A stretch of 64,000 nt of DNA from NCBI RefSeq assembly GCF_050122995.1, contig NZ_JBNLIA010000003.1, positions 248,001-312,000 of the forward strand. Direction: 5' to 3'. This document shows, in pieces, positions 32,168-40,048 of this stretch (position 1 is the stretch's first letter; each line of letters opens with the position of its first letter). Made by a program: the position numbers and the translations under genes. Origin of the DNA: Haloparvum alkalitolerans (GTDB lineage Archaea; Halobacteriota; Halobacteria; Halobacteriales; Haloferacaceae). The notes under the pieces are model-generated. The model was not told where the DNA came from. It saw only the letters and a list, made by a program, of their open reading frames with translations, and ran no database searches.

Positions 32168-32662
32168 ATGCTCGGAGATCCGGACCGTCTCGACTCGCGG
32201 GCGTCGGCACCGGTCGGTGCGGCCCTGCTCGTCGCGCTCGCGGTCGTCCTCGCGGCGGGCGTCGGCGGCGCGACGCTCGGTGCCGGCGAGGCGCTGCCGG
32301 CCGGAGACGGTCCGCCCGCGGTCGCGCTCGGGATCGAGGCGGCCGGCGATCGCGTGACGATCACGCACCGCGGCGGCGAGGCGCTGGACGTGCGCCCGCT
32401 CCGGCTCGTGGTGCGCGTGGACGGCGAGCCGCTCGACCGCCAGCCGCCGGTGCCGTTCTTCTCCGCGGCCGGGTTTCGTCCCGGGCCGACGGGCGCGTTC
32501 AACAGAGCGGGGACGACGACGCTCCGGGCGGGCGAGTCGGCCGCGTTCCGCGTCGCGGGGACCAACGACCCGACGCCGGAGCCGGGCGCGACGCTGACCG
32601 TGCGAGTGTTCCTCCGCGGGACGCTGGTCGCCACGCTGGAGACGCGCGTCGCCCCCGGCTGA
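32168..32662 (+). CDS. Type IV pilin-like (archaeal PilA-type) secreted protein
   Basis: A 164-residue protein that starts with a short charged leader (DRLDSRAS) followed by APVGAALLVALAVVLAAGVGGATLG, the class III signal of haloarchaeal type IV pilins recognised by prepilin peptidase PibD. The mature part is a short beta-rich domain (VTITHRGGEALDVRPLRLVVRVDGEPL), as in the DUF1628/Pilin_N group. No pilus assembly genes are nearby, so it may be an orphan pilin or pseudopilin. Start ATG 32168 follows CCTTTTGAACG, a plausible TATA region at about -30. Confidence 0.78.
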   Translation: MLGDPDRLDSRASAPVGAALLVALAVVLAAGVGGATLGAGEALPAGDGPPAVALGIEAAGDRVTITHRGGEALDVRPLRLVVRVDGEPLDRQPPVPFFSAAGFRPGPTGAFNRAGTTTLRAGESAAFRVAGTNDPTPEPGATLTVRVFLRGTLVATLETRVAPG

Positions 32663-32750
32663 TCTGCGGTCGCCCGGGGAACACCGGCTCGAACCGGCCG
32701 CACGGGCCGGAGACGCGCCTTTCTTAACCCGGGACTGGCAACGTCCGCCC

Positions 32751-34292
32751 ATGGCAACGGAAGCCACGGAAACCGCCGACGACGTCGACGCGCCCGACGC
32801 CTACGAGGCGTTGCTGGACCGCCGCCGCCGCTGGAGCGCGGTCGACAGCGCGTCCGGCGTGCTCGGCTGGGACCAGCAGGTGATGATGCCCGAGGGCGGC
32901 ACTCCCGCCCGGTCGAAGCAGCTCTCCACGCTCTCGTCGGTCAAACACGAGATCCTCACCGACGAGGCGACCGGCGATCTGCTCGACGAGCTCGCGGACG
33001 CCGACCTCACGGACGAGCAGGCCGCGGTCGTCCGCGAGATCCGTCGCGAGTACGAGCGCGCGAACGCGGTCGACGCGGAGCTCGTCGAGGAGATATCCGA
33101 GGCGAGCACCGAGGCGCTGGCCGCGTGGGAGGAGGCGAAAGCGGCGGACGACTTCGAGGCGTTCGCCCCCTACCTGGAGCGCAACGTCGAGCTCAAGCGG
33201 GAGTACGCCGAGCAGATCGACCCCGACCGCGACCCCTACGAGGTGCTGTTCGAGGACTACGAGCCCTGCCTCCCGCTCTCGCAGGCCGAGGACATCCTGA
33301 CGGAGCTCCGCGAGGCGCTCGTCCCCGTCATCGACGCGATCCGCGAGTCGGACGCCGGCCTCGCGGTCGACACCTTCGAGGGGACCTTCGACACCGACGA
33401 GCAGGAGGCGCTCTCCCGGGACGTGCTCGACCTCGTCGACTACGACTGGGACCGCGGCCGGCTCGACGTCTCCTCGCACCCGTTCACCTCCGGCAACCAG
33501 TTCGACTGTCGGATCACTACCCGGTTCGACGAGTCCGACCCCCTCGGCGCGGTCGGCTCGACGGTCCACGAGTACGGCCACGCGCAGTACAACCTCGGCC
33601 TCCCCGAGGCGGAGTTCGGCACGCCGCTGGGCGAGTCGCGCGACCTCTCGGTCCACGAGTCGCAGTCCCGGCTGTGGGAGAACCACGTCGGGCGGAGCCG
33701 CGCCTTCTGGGAGCAGCTGCTGCCGACCTTCCAGGAGCACTTCCCGAGCACCGCGGACGCCACGATCCAGGACGCCTACGAGGCGTTCAGCCAGGTGTAC
33801 GAGGACAACCTCATCCGCGTCGAGGCGGACGAGCTCACCTACCACATGCACATCGTCGTCCGCTTCGAGATCGAGCGCGACCTGATCCGCGGCGACCTCG
33901 ACGTCGAGGACGTGCCCGAGGTCTGGAACGACAAGTACGAGGAGTACCTCGGGATCCGGCCAGAGAACGACGCCGAGGGCTGCCTGCAGGACATCCACTG
34001 GAGCCACGCCAACTTCGGCTACTTCCCCACCTACTCGCTCGGCTCCGTGATGGCCGCGCAGCTGTTCGCGGCCGCCGAGGAGGACATCGACGACCTCGAG
34101 GGGAAGATCGCCGCCGGCGAGTTCGACGACCTCCACGCGTGGCTCGGCGAGAACGTCCACCAGCACGGCTCGCGCTACGAGACGAACGAACTCGTGAAGC
34201 GCGCGACCGGCGAGGACTTCGCGGCCGACGACTTCCTCGCGTACGTCGAGTCGAAGTACGGCGACCTCTACGACCTCGATCTGGACCTATAG
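32751..34292 (+). CDS. M32-family metallocarboxypeptidase
   Basis: Removes C-terminal residues from peptides using a bound metal. The 513-residue protein is all-helical, as in Pyrococcus and Taq carboxypeptidases. The zinc motif HEYGH lies at residues 273-277 (STVHEYGHAQYNLGLP), and the third ligand Glu is in SVHESQSRLWENHVG. Other conserved blocks are GWDQQVMMPEGG near the start and IHWSHANFGYFPTYSLGSVMAAQLF near the end. Length is normal. Start ATG 32751 follows TTTCTTAACCC at about -25. It is followed by repeat locus C. Confidence 0.96.
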   Translation: MATEATETADDVDAPDAYEALLDRRRRWSAVDSASGVLGWDQQVMMPEGGTPARSKQLSTLSSVKHEILTDEATGDLLDELADADLTDEQAAVVREIRREYERANAVDAELVEEISEASTEALAAWEEAKAADDFEAFAPYLERNVELKREYAEQIDPDRDPYEVLFEDYEPCLPLSQAEDILTELREALVPVIDAIRESDAGLAVDTFEGTFDTDEQEALSRDVLDLVDYDWDRGRLDVSSHPFTSGNQFDCRITTRFDESDPLGAVGSTVHEYGHAQYNLGLPEAEFGTPLGESRDLSVHESQSRLWENHVGRSRAFWEQLLPTFQEHFPSTADATIQDAYEAFSQVYEDNLIRVEADELTYHMHIVVRFEIERDLIRGDLDVEDVPEVWNDKYEEYLGIRPENDAEGCLQDIHWSHANFGYFPTYSLGSVMAAQLFAAAEEDIDDLEGKIAAGEFDDLHAWLGENVHQHGSRYETNELVKRATGEDFAADDFLAYVESKYGDLYDLDLDL

Positions 34293-34362
34293 GCGGGTCC
34301 GGATCGTCGTCGTGGGTCGGGCGCTGACCGCCCGCGATACGTTTGCGTTTTTGTGTGTGCAA

Positions 34363-34403
34363 GCGTCCTGCTGCGTTTACTGCCGACACCCAGAAGGCCC
34401 TCG
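34363..34403 (+). repeat. Dispersed intergenic repeat, single box (locus C)
   Basis: GCGTCCTGCTGCGTTTACTG, then CGACACCCAGAAGG and CCTCG. It matches the inverted copies at 19457-19576 best and is preceded by GCGTTTTTGTGTG, the same T-run context as the other loci. Confidence 0.75.
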
Positions 34404-34425
34404 ACCGCTCGCCCTTTCAGTCGGC

Positions 34426-34477
34426 CGCGAGACAAACCCCGTCTCGCGAGCCTCCAGCGTGCAGTAGCGCGCCTGCG
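34426..34477 (+). repeat. Paired-hairpin element, copy 3
   Basis: Hairpin 1 (34426-34448) has stem CGCGAGAC/GTCTCGCG with loop AAACCCC, one pair longer than the other copies. The left arm and loop of hairpin 2 (CTCCAGCGTGCAGTAGCG) are conserved, but its right arm has decayed, so only the first hairpin is intact here. Confidence 0.72.
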
Positions 34478-34718
34478 ACGCCAGGTGTTGGACAGCCGAC
34501 ATTTCGATGCGCCGCAGTCGGCTCGATCGGGTTGCACTCACGGCGGGAGTTCTGCCCCATCTGGCAAAAATGCACATCCAATGTGCGGTGCTGTCGGCGC
34601 GCGCGTTCCTCGCGCGCGCCGGCGTGACGTGTTCGGACGAGCAACCCCGCCGGCGGTGAGGGACGGAGCGCGCCCGTGCCCCGCCGCCATTTATGCGTTC
34701 GCCGTCCCTGTCGCCGGT

Positions 34719-35624
34719 ATGCTCCGGCTCGCCGTCGCCTCGCGCGCGGAGACGTTCGACCGCATCCGGGACCCCCTCGCGGATCGCGGGGTCGAGGTCG
34801 CCCACCTGCGGGCGAAGGAGCGCGCGATCCGGCTGACTGGCGAGGGTGCCGACCCCTCGCTCGACGGCGACTCCGACTTCGACGCCGGCTTCGTCTACCC
34901 CTCGCGGCTCATGGAGGCCGCGGCGCTGGACGCTCGCCTCGACCTCCCGTGGGTCAACGACCGCGCAGCGGTGGCGGCCTCGCGCAACAAGGCCGGCGTG
35001 ATCGCGGCGCTGGACGCCGCCGGCCTGCCGGTCCCGGAGACGACGATGGTCTCGAACCCCGTCGACGAGGCGACCGTCCTCGACGCGGTCGAGCCGTTCT
35101 CGTTCCCGGTCGTCGTCAAGCCCAACTCCGCGACGCGCGGGGTCGGGGTGGCGAAGGCCGGCGACGTGGACGACCTGCTCGGCATCGTCGACTACCTGAA
35201 CCTGGTCCACGACTACCGGGCGACCGGCGACAAGTCCTACCTGATCCAGGAGTTCCTCCCCGACGCCCGCGACTACCGCGCGATGGTGCTCGCGGACGCC
35301 GACGGCGCTCCGACCTCCGCCGGCGCCGTGGAGCGCCGCCTTCCCGACGAGCGCCTGCGGGAGGGGCGCTGGAAGCACAACGTCCACCGCGGCGCGGAGG
35401 CGGTCGGCGTCGACCTCCCCGACCGCGCCCGCGAACTGGCGGAGGGGGCGGCCGCGGCGCTGGGGATCGACTACCTCGGCGTCGACCTGCTGGAGGCCGG
35501 CGACGGTCGGCTGGTCGTCAACGAGACGAACGCGCGCCCGACCGTCGACGCGGCCACGAAGTACGAGCCGGAGTTCTACGACCGGCTGGCGGGGCTGATC
35601 CGGCGGACTGCGGACGCCGAGTGA
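34719..35624 (+). CDS. RimK-like ATP-grasp ligase
   Basis: A 301-residue ATP-grasp enzyme that should join a carboxylate to an amine, probably an amino acid. After a short N-terminal domain (VASRAETFDRIRDPLADRGVEV) come FVYPSRLMEAAAL, the ATP-binding strand FSFPVVVKPNSATRGVGV, YLIQEFLPDARDYRAMVL and the metal-binding end DYLGVDLLEAGDGRLVVNETNARP. This pattern fits the RimK/LysX branch, whose substrates range from ribosomal protein S6 to LysW and coenzyme F420. No LysW or lysine-pathway gene is adjacent, so the substrate is open. Start ATG 34719; the open frame upstream comes from repeat DNA. Confidence 0.87.
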   Translation: MLRLAVASRAETFDRIRDPLADRGVEVAHLRAKERAIRLTGEGADPSLDGDSDFDAGFVYPSRLMEAAALDARLDLPWVNDRAAVAASRNKAGVIAALDAAGLPVPETTMVSNPVDEATVLDAVEPFSFPVVVKPNSATRGVGVAKAGDVDDLLGIVDYLNLVHDYRATGDKSYLIQEFLPDARDYRAMVLADADGAPTSAGAVERRLPDERLREGRWKHNVHRGAEAVGVDLPDRARELAEGAAAALGIDYLGVDLLEAGDGRLVVNETNARPTVDAATKYEPEFYDRLAGLIRRTADAE

Positions 35625-35648
35625 AAGAGCGGGAGCCGACGGTGCCGC

Positions 35649-36023
35649 CTACTCCACGTCGATGGCGGCGGCGTCGTCCGCGCGGTCGAACGTCACCTCG
35701 AGGACGCCGTTGTTGAACGTCGCGGACGCGGAGTGCTCGTCGACGCGGGCCGGGAGCGTCACGCGCTCCTCGTACTCGCGCCGGTCGGAAACGGCCGAGA
35801 TGGTGAGCGCCTCGCCGTCGCACTGCAGGGAGAGGCCCTCCTTCGAGACGCCCGGGAGGTCCGCCACGAGTCGCACGGTGTCGTCCTCGACGTACGCGCT
35901 GACGTGCGTCTCGGTGCCGAACCCGGACTCGTCGGCCGGCTCGCCGCCGGCCATCCCGTTCATCATCCGCTCGATCTCGTCGAAGATGTCCCCGAACGGA
36001 TCGTCGCGGTCGTCGCGGTCCAT
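35649..36023 (-). CDS. Hsp20/alpha-crystallin family protein, divergent short form
   Basis: A 124-residue small heat-shock-like protein. The alpha-crystallin domain runs from HVSAYVEDDTVRLVADLPGVSKEGLSLQC to VDEHSASATFNNGVLEVTFDR with the A-x-x-x-x-G-V-L signature; the C-terminal I-x-I anchor is weak (AAIDVE). It is more diverged from the two Hsp20 proteins at 25431-26432 than they are from each other, and the loop between strands is shorter. Start ATG 36023 (MDRDDRDDPFGDIFDEIERM); a CTTATG element 28 bases upstream supports it over the ATG at 36050. Confidence 0.88.
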   Translation of the reverse strand: MDRDDRDDPFGDIFDEIERMMNGMAGGEPADESGFGTETHVSAYVEDDTVRLVADLPGVSKEGLSLQCDGEALTISAVSDRREYEERVTLPARVDEHSASATFNNGVLEVTFDRADDAAAIDVE

Positions 36024-36146
36024 ACGCGAGACGTGGGCGCTAATCTGCATAAGGCTTCTCCCCGCGCCGGTTCTGGCCGCTGTCGGCCCGTCGACCCGAA
36101 CAAAAAATCGGCCGCGGCCGCGCCCGGTGGCGCCCTCGCCGCCGGC

Positions 36147-36503
36147 TCAGAAGGTGATGATCTCGTAGTCGTCGTCGACGAGCGACCGGATGCTCGGGTG
36201 CCCGTCGTAGTCGTCGAGCGTCACGAGGCCGGCGTCCGCGACCGCGTCCTCGACGCCGAACGCGCCGGAGCAGTAGTCACAGACCGCCGCGTCCTCGCGG
36301 ACGGCCTGGTACAGCTCGTGGTAGTCGCTCTCCGGGTCCTCCAGTTCCGGGATCCACTGCGTCCCGGCGCCGTCGAAGATCAGCTCCAGCTCGTCCCCGT
36401 CGTTCTCGGCGAACTCCTTGGCCGCCTCCAGGGCGTTCGCCATGCGACCGTAATCGGCGTGCGACTCGTTACCGGCGAGAATCACGATTGCTGCTTTTGC
36501 CAT
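36147..36503 (-). CDS. DsrE/DsrF-like family protein
   Basis: A 118-residue protein with the DsrE fold: AKAAIVILAGNESHADYGRMANALEAAKEFAENDGDELELIFDGAG opens the alpha/beta core, and CDYCSGAFGVEDAV supplies two cysteines in the position of the sulfur-relay cysteine of DsrE/TusD. The closing YEIITF is also typical. DsrE proteins handle persulfide sulfur in tRNA thiolation or sulfur oxidation; the role of this haloarchaeal group is not established. Start ATG 36503, preceded directly by a GTG. It lies between Hsp20 and a thiol-disulfide reductase gene, all on the minus strand. Confidence 0.85.
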   Translation of the reverse strand: MAKAAIVILAGNESHADYGRMANALEAAKEFAENDGDELELIFDGAGTQWIPELEDPESDYHELYQAVREDAAVCDYCSGAFGVEDAVADAGLVTLDDYDGHPSIRSLVDDDYEIITF

Positions 36504-36568
36504 CACCCGTCGTTGGGCGGGCCGGTACTAAACCCGCCCGCGGCTGTGTGTCCGCAACGCCGAGGCGA

Positions 36569-38038
36569 TCAGCCGTGGTGGTGCCCGCCGGCGCGGCCCG
36601 CGTCCCCGCCGCGCGAGAACTGGCCGGTGAACGCGCGGTCGACGACCTCGGAGAGCGCGGGATGGATGTGGACCGACTCGCGGATGTCCGCGACGGTCCC
36701 CGACCCCGCGGTCATCGCGACGACGACCTCCTCGATCAGGTTCGACGCCTCGGGGCCGATGATGTGACAGCCCAGGATCTCGCCGTCGAGGTCGATGAGC
36801 ACTTTCACGAACCCCTCGGCGCCCATCGCGTCGCCGCGGGCCGTCTCCTCGTAGCGGTAGGTGCGCGTCGCGTACTCGCGGTCCGCCTCCCGGAGGTCAC
36901 TCTCGGTCGCGCCGACCCCCGCGACCTCGGGCGAGGCGAACACCGCGAACGGCATCGCGGCGTAGTCCACCGGCTCGGGCTCGTCGCCCAGCAGGTTGCG
37001 GATGACCGCCTTCGCCTCGTGGTTCGCGCTGTGTTTCAGCAGATACTCGCCGACCACGTCGCCGAGCGCCCAGACGCCCTCCGCGCTCGTCCGCAGGTAC
37101 TCGTCCGTCTCCACGAACCCGCGGTCGTCGGTCTCGATCCCGGCCGCACCGAGGCCCAGCGCGTCGGTGTTCGGACGCCGCCCCGCCGCGACCAGCAGCG
37201 CGTCGCCCGTCACGGTCACGTCGTCCGCGTCGGCCGGGTCGTCGATCCGCTCGCCACCGGCCCGGACCGTCGGGCTCTCGGGGTACGGGCGCGCCTCGAC
37301 GGTCACCTCGCCGTCCGCCTCCGCGGCCGCGACCGCCTCGTAGCCCGCGTACACGTCGAACCGGTCGGCGTAGCGGTCGGTGAACGCCGCCCCTACCTCG
37401 GGGTCGGCCTCCGGCAGGAGGTGCTCGCGTCGGCCGACGATCGTCACGTCGCTGCCGAACGTTCCGAAGAAGTGGCCGAGCTCGGCCGCGATGTAGCCGC
37501 CGCCGACGATCACGAGATGGTCGGGCGGCGTCTCCAGCTGGAGCGCCTCGGTGCTGGTGAGGTAGTCCACGTCCTCGATCCCGTCGATGTCCGGGATCGA
37601 CGGGCGCGCCCCGGTCGCGACGAGAACGGTGTCCGCGCGGAGCGTCGCCCCCTCGTCCGCGCCGTCGACGACCTCAACGGTCCGCTCGTCGACGAACTCC
37701 CCGGTCCCCTCGAAGAGGTCGTGGCGGTTCGAGGACTTGAGCCCTCGCCGGATCGAGTCCGAGCTCTCCGCCACGTCCGCGTTGACCTCGCGGACGATCT
37801 CCGCGAAGTCGACGCCGGTCACGTCCGCGTGGATCCCGAACTCGTCGGCGCGCTCGACCGTCTCCAGCACCTCCGCGTGGTAGAGCAGCTTCTTTGAGGG
37901 GATGCAGCCGCGGTTCAGACACGTCCCGCCGAGCGGCCCCTCCTCGACGACCGCGACCGAGTTCTCCCGGCCGGCCATCGCGTTCGCCACGTCCAGTCCG
38001 GATCCCGAGCCGATGACGAGGAAGTCGAACTCCTGCAT
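36569..38038 (-). CDS. FAD-dependent thiol-disulfide reductase, mycothione-reductase-like (candidate bis-gamma-glutamylcystine reductase)
   Basis: A 489-residue group I flavoprotein disulfide reductase. It starts MQEFDFLVIGSGSGLDVANA, with the redox pair Cys40 and Cys45 in GGTCLNRGCIPSKK, a NAD(P)H domain with VIVGGGYIAAELGHFFG, and the dimer domain with HIHPALSEVV holding the base His. The GSGSG start, LLKHSANHEAKAVIRNLL and the final IHPALSEVVDRAF resemble mycothione reductase more than dihydrolipoyl dehydrogenase. Haloarchaea use gamma-glutamylcysteine as their main thiol and reduce its disulfide with such an enzyme, so that role is likely but unproven. No 2-oxoacid dehydrogenase genes are nearby. 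The His-rich tail (GGHHHG) is unusual. Start ATG 38038. Confidence 0.8.
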   Translation of the reverse strand: MQEFDFLVIGSGSGLDVANAMAGRENSVAVVEEGPLGGTCLNRGCIPSKKLLYHAEVLETVERADEFGIHADVTGVDFAEIVREVNADVAESSDSIRRGLKSSNRHDLFEGTGEFVDERTVEVVDGADEGATLRADTVLVATGARPSIPDIDGIEDVDYLTSTEALQLETPPDHLVIVGGGYIAAELGHFFGTFGSDVTIVGRREHLLPEADPEVGAAFTDRYADRFDVYAGYEAVAAAEADGEVTVEARPYPESPTVRAGGERIDDPADADDVTVTGDALLVAAGRRPNTDALGLGAAGIETDDRGFVETDEYLRTSAEGVWALGDVVGEYLLKHSANHEAKAVIRNLLGDEPEPVDYAAMPFAVFASPEVAGVGATESDLREADREYATRTYRYEETARGDAMGAEGFVKVLIDLDGEILGCHIIGPEASNLIEEVVVAMTAGSGTVADIRESVHIHPALSEVVDRAFTGQFSRGGDAGRAGGHHHG

Positions 38039-38197
38039 GGGTGGACCAACCGCGGCCACGGACAAGAAGGGGGGCCGCGCCGACGCGTCGCGCGCACGAC
38101 CGATGCCGGTCCGGGCGACCGCGCGCTCGCGTCACCGTCCGCAGTCCGGGAGCGTCCCGATGGTCGGCGCCGGGGGCGCGCCGGCCGGAACGCGCCG

Positions 38198-38698
38198 CTA
38201 CTCGGACGCCCTCGCGTACAGCACCGCCAGCGGGACCGCGTAGACGACGTGGCCGACCGCCGAAACGATCGTCGCCGGGATGCCGAAGTTCGGGAACGGC
38301 GGCGCGTTGGGGAAGCCGACCGCGGAGAGCCAGATCGGCATCACGAGCACGGCGAGCACCGCGGTCGTGAGGACGCCGTACGCGACCGCCAGCCCGAGCG
38401 CGCCCGGCAACTCGCGCGCCGTCTCGCGGAGCGCCGGCGCCTGTACGAGCGCGACGTAGGTCAGCCCGAGCACGACGCCGTGGAACTGGTGGATCGCCCA
38501 CCCCGCGACCAGCGCCGGGCCCTCGATGCCGTACATCGCGGGGATCACGACCTCCAGTAGCGGCGGCGGCATCACGTACAGCATCATCAGGCCGAACGGA
38601 ATGCTGCCGATGAAACCGCCCGCCGCGCCCGCGATCCACTGTTTCGACGTGACGCCCGCGGTCGCGGACGCCGTCGCAGTCTCGGTCTCTGTTGCCAT
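38198..38698 (-). CDS. Four-helix membrane protein of unknown function
   Basis: A 166-residue membrane protein: a short Thr-rich N-terminus, then four hydrophobic segments (WIAGAAGGFIGSIPFGLMMLYV, VAGWAIHQFHGVVLGLTYVAL, LAVAYGVLTTAVLAVLVMPIW, PATIVSAVGHVVYAVPLAVLY). It belongs to a haloarchaeal family sometimes labelled histidine kinase, but no kinase motif is present. Conserved HQFHG and GHVVYA histidines could bind metal or heme. The start ATG at 38698 is followed upstream by a series of inverted repeats (38703-38772), pointing to regulated transcription. It is separated by 160 bases from the reductase gene. Confidence 0.72.
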   Translation of the reverse strand: MATETETATASATAGVTSKQWIAGAAGGFIGSIPFGLMMLYVMPPPLLEVVIPAMYGIEGPALVAGWAIHQFHGVVLGLTYVALVQAPALRETARELPGALGLAVAYGVLTTAVLAVLVMPIWLSAVGFPNAPPFPNFGIPATIVSAVGHVVYAVPLAVLYARASE

Positions 38699-38702
38699 GA
38701 GT

Positions 38703-38772
38703 AGTTACCTCACGTAACTCAATAGCACGCGTGTTATTAGCCGTAATCGAACGTCGCGGTAACCCGATTACC
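38703..38772. promoter_or_regulatory. Cluster of inverted repeats upstream of the four-helix membrane protein
   Basis: Within 70 bases lie AGTTAC-5-GTAACT (38703-38719), the palindrome CACGCGTG inside AATAG...TTATT (38721-38738), and GTAATCG-15-CGATTAC (38743-38771), the last containing GGTAA-5-TTACC (38758-38772). The region is A/T-rich compared with its flanks and includes the likely TATA element. Several operator sites for one or more repressors are plausible. Confidence 0.55.
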
Positions 38773-38891
38773 TGCGACTCACCGCCCGAGCACCCGCCAC
38801 TCACCGCCGAACTGACGCGTCCTCGAACGGCCGTGTGTCCGGGGCGCACGCGGAGCGGCGCTTTATGAACTCGGCCGCCGTCGACCGGAGC

Positions 38892-39446
38892 ATGCCGTTT
38901 CCGGTCGCGCTCGCGGGGTCGGTCGCGTCGCCGCTCCCGCTCGGAACCCTCGCCGCGGTCGCGGTCGTCGTCGCGCTGGCCGGCGCGGTCAACGGCGTCG
39001 CCATCCACGACGACATCGTCGCGGAGTACCCCGACACTCCCGCCGGTGTTCGGAACCGTGGCGACGTCGAATTCGCGCGGAACTACATCGAAGAGGGCAG
39101 TTTCGGTTCCGCACCGGACACCATCCACGAGAAGGCGTATCACCTCCTCCGGCTCCTCGTCGCCAATCACCCCTTCGTCGATGCGAACAAACGTACCGCG
39201 CTCAACGTGGCGGCCGTCTTCTACGTTCTCAACGGGTATCGGTTCGAGTACGACGACGAAATCAGGACTGTTCTGAAAAGCTTCGGGACCGATGAGTCCG
39301 CCGTCGATGAGGGGGACACCACCGAGTATCTGCGATCCCACACCGAGGAGTTGGATCTGGCCGGTGAGATCGAGGAGTGGAGAGACGAACTCGTCCGGTA
39401 CGGGTTGGACCGGCTGACCGGCGATTCGTCGGACCCGAACGATTAA
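38892..39446 (+). CDS. Fic/Doc-domain protein with an N-terminal hydrophobic segment
   Basis: Residues about 37-184 form a Fic/Doc domain with the active-site motif HPFVDANKRT (93-102); Fic proteins usually AMPylate, and Doc toxins phosphorylate EF-Tu. The C-terminus (YLRSHTEELDLAGEIEEWRDEL) is helical. Residues 1-36 (MPFPVALAGSVASPLPLGTL and following AAVAVVV) form a hydrophobic segment not found in ordinary Doc proteins, whose chain normally starts near the AIHDDIV motif. Base composition also changes at about 39005, from very GC-rich to milder. The gene may be a chimera made by recombination, or a membrane-anchored toxin. No Phd-type antitoxin precedes it. ATG 38892 is the chosen start; another frame start is at 38835. 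Confidence 0.7.
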   Translation: MPFPVALAGSVASPLPLGTLAAVAVVVALAGAVNGVAIHDDIVAEYPDTPAGVRNRGDVEFARNYIEEGSFGSAPDTIHEKAYHLLRLLVANHPFVDANKRTALNVAAVFYVLNGYRFEYDDEIRTVLKSFGTDESAVDEGDTTEYLRSHTEELDLAGEIEEWRDELVRYGLDRLTGDSSDPND

Positions 39447-39471
39447 CGGCGTTCGAAGCGTCGGTTCAGGC

Positions 39472-39612
39472 ATGGCCACCGAAGACGGCGCGGAAACGAC
39501 CGCTCCGCTCGACGACGTGATGGAGGACATCCGGCGGGAACTGGTTCGACGGGTCGCGGCGGACGACCGAGATTCGAACCGGGACATCTACGACGCTCTC
39601 GAGGACGAATAA
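39472..39612 (+). CDS. Tiny acidic ORF downstream of the Fic/Doc gene
   Basis: A 46-residue frame, MATEDGAETTAPLDDVMEDI then RRELVRRVAADDRDSNRDIY and DALEDE, starts 26 bases after the Fic/Doc stop. It is strongly acidic and helical, with the look of a haloarchaeal protein. It could be an antitoxin placed after its toxin, or the leftover N-terminus of a longer gene. No family is recognised. Its coordinates were read directly from the sequence. Confidence 0.45.
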   Translation: MATEDGAETTAPLDDVMEDIRRELVRRVAADDRDSNRDIYDALEDE

Positions 39613-39801
39613 CCGGACTGTACTGAGCAATTGGTAGTCGGATCCGGCCAGAGCGATCGATCTGCGAGTGGTTCCCTCTATCGAATCCAGCTCTGCCTGT
39701 ACGCACCCCCACCGAGACACCAGTAGACGGCCACCCGTCGAACGAAAGCACGCGTCTCGCAGTATTACTGCATCTACCCCGCCGCAGTCATCGATTAGAA
39801 C

Positions 39802-39820
39802 GGAACGGGCGCGACGGGAT
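39802..39820. repeat. Direct repeat of tRNA-Arg 3' end (att-like copy)
   Basis: The 19 bases GGAACGGGCGCGACGGGAT recur exactly at 39875-39893, where they cover the acceptor stem and part of the T arm of tRNA-Arg. The second copy lies 73 bases away, outside the tRNA. This is the footprint left by integrases that use the tRNA 3' end as attB. Confidence 0.75.
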
Positions 39821-39878
39821 CCCCGCGAGCGAAGCGAGCGGGGGTCAGTCGCGGCCGTGACCGAACGAAGTGAAGGAA

Positions 39879-39951
39879 CGGGCGCGACGGGATTTGAACC
39901 CGCGGCATCTTGGTCCGGAACCAAGTGCTCTGTCCGCTGAGCTACGCGCCC
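39879..39951 (-). tRNA. tRNA-Arg (anticodon CCG)
   Basis: On the minus strand the gene begins GGGCGCGTAGCTCAG and folds into a full cloverleaf; the anticodon stem CTTGG/CCAAG encloses TTCCGGA, giving anticodon CCG for the Arg codon CGG. The T arm reads CGGGTTCAAATCCCG. Discriminator is G and CCA is not encoded. There is no intron. The 3' 19 bases are repeated next to it. Confidence 0.95.
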
Positions 39952-40048
39952 TCACGTACGCGTTTCCCGGCGGGCGGTTTAACGCTTCTGAAAGCTCGAA
40001 TCGGGGGCGGGGTCCGTGGTCCCGGGCGCGATGGCGGCCGCGGGCGGA

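Larger units (their letters stand above)
34293..34718. other. Repeat-bearing intergenic region (locus C)
   Basis: These 426 bases contain no credible gene. They carry one 42-bp-type box (34363-34403), a CCCTTTCAGT box (34412-34421), the third paired-hairpin element (34426-34477) and an 85-base segment (34480-34565) that reappears inverted at 19060-19148. An inverted GCGCGCG-rich stretch follows around 34599-34620. The promoter of the ATP-grasp gene lies at the right edge. Confidence 0.75.

Noticed and set aside
38835..38891. Longer start of the Fic/Doc protein
   Set aside because: The added 19 residues lack any recognisable pattern, and the ATG at 38892 fits a hydrophobic N-terminus better; the choice remains uncertain.
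39466..39924. 152-residue minus-strand frame across the tRNA-Arg
   Set aside because: It reads through the tRNA gene and att-like repeat and has no family match.
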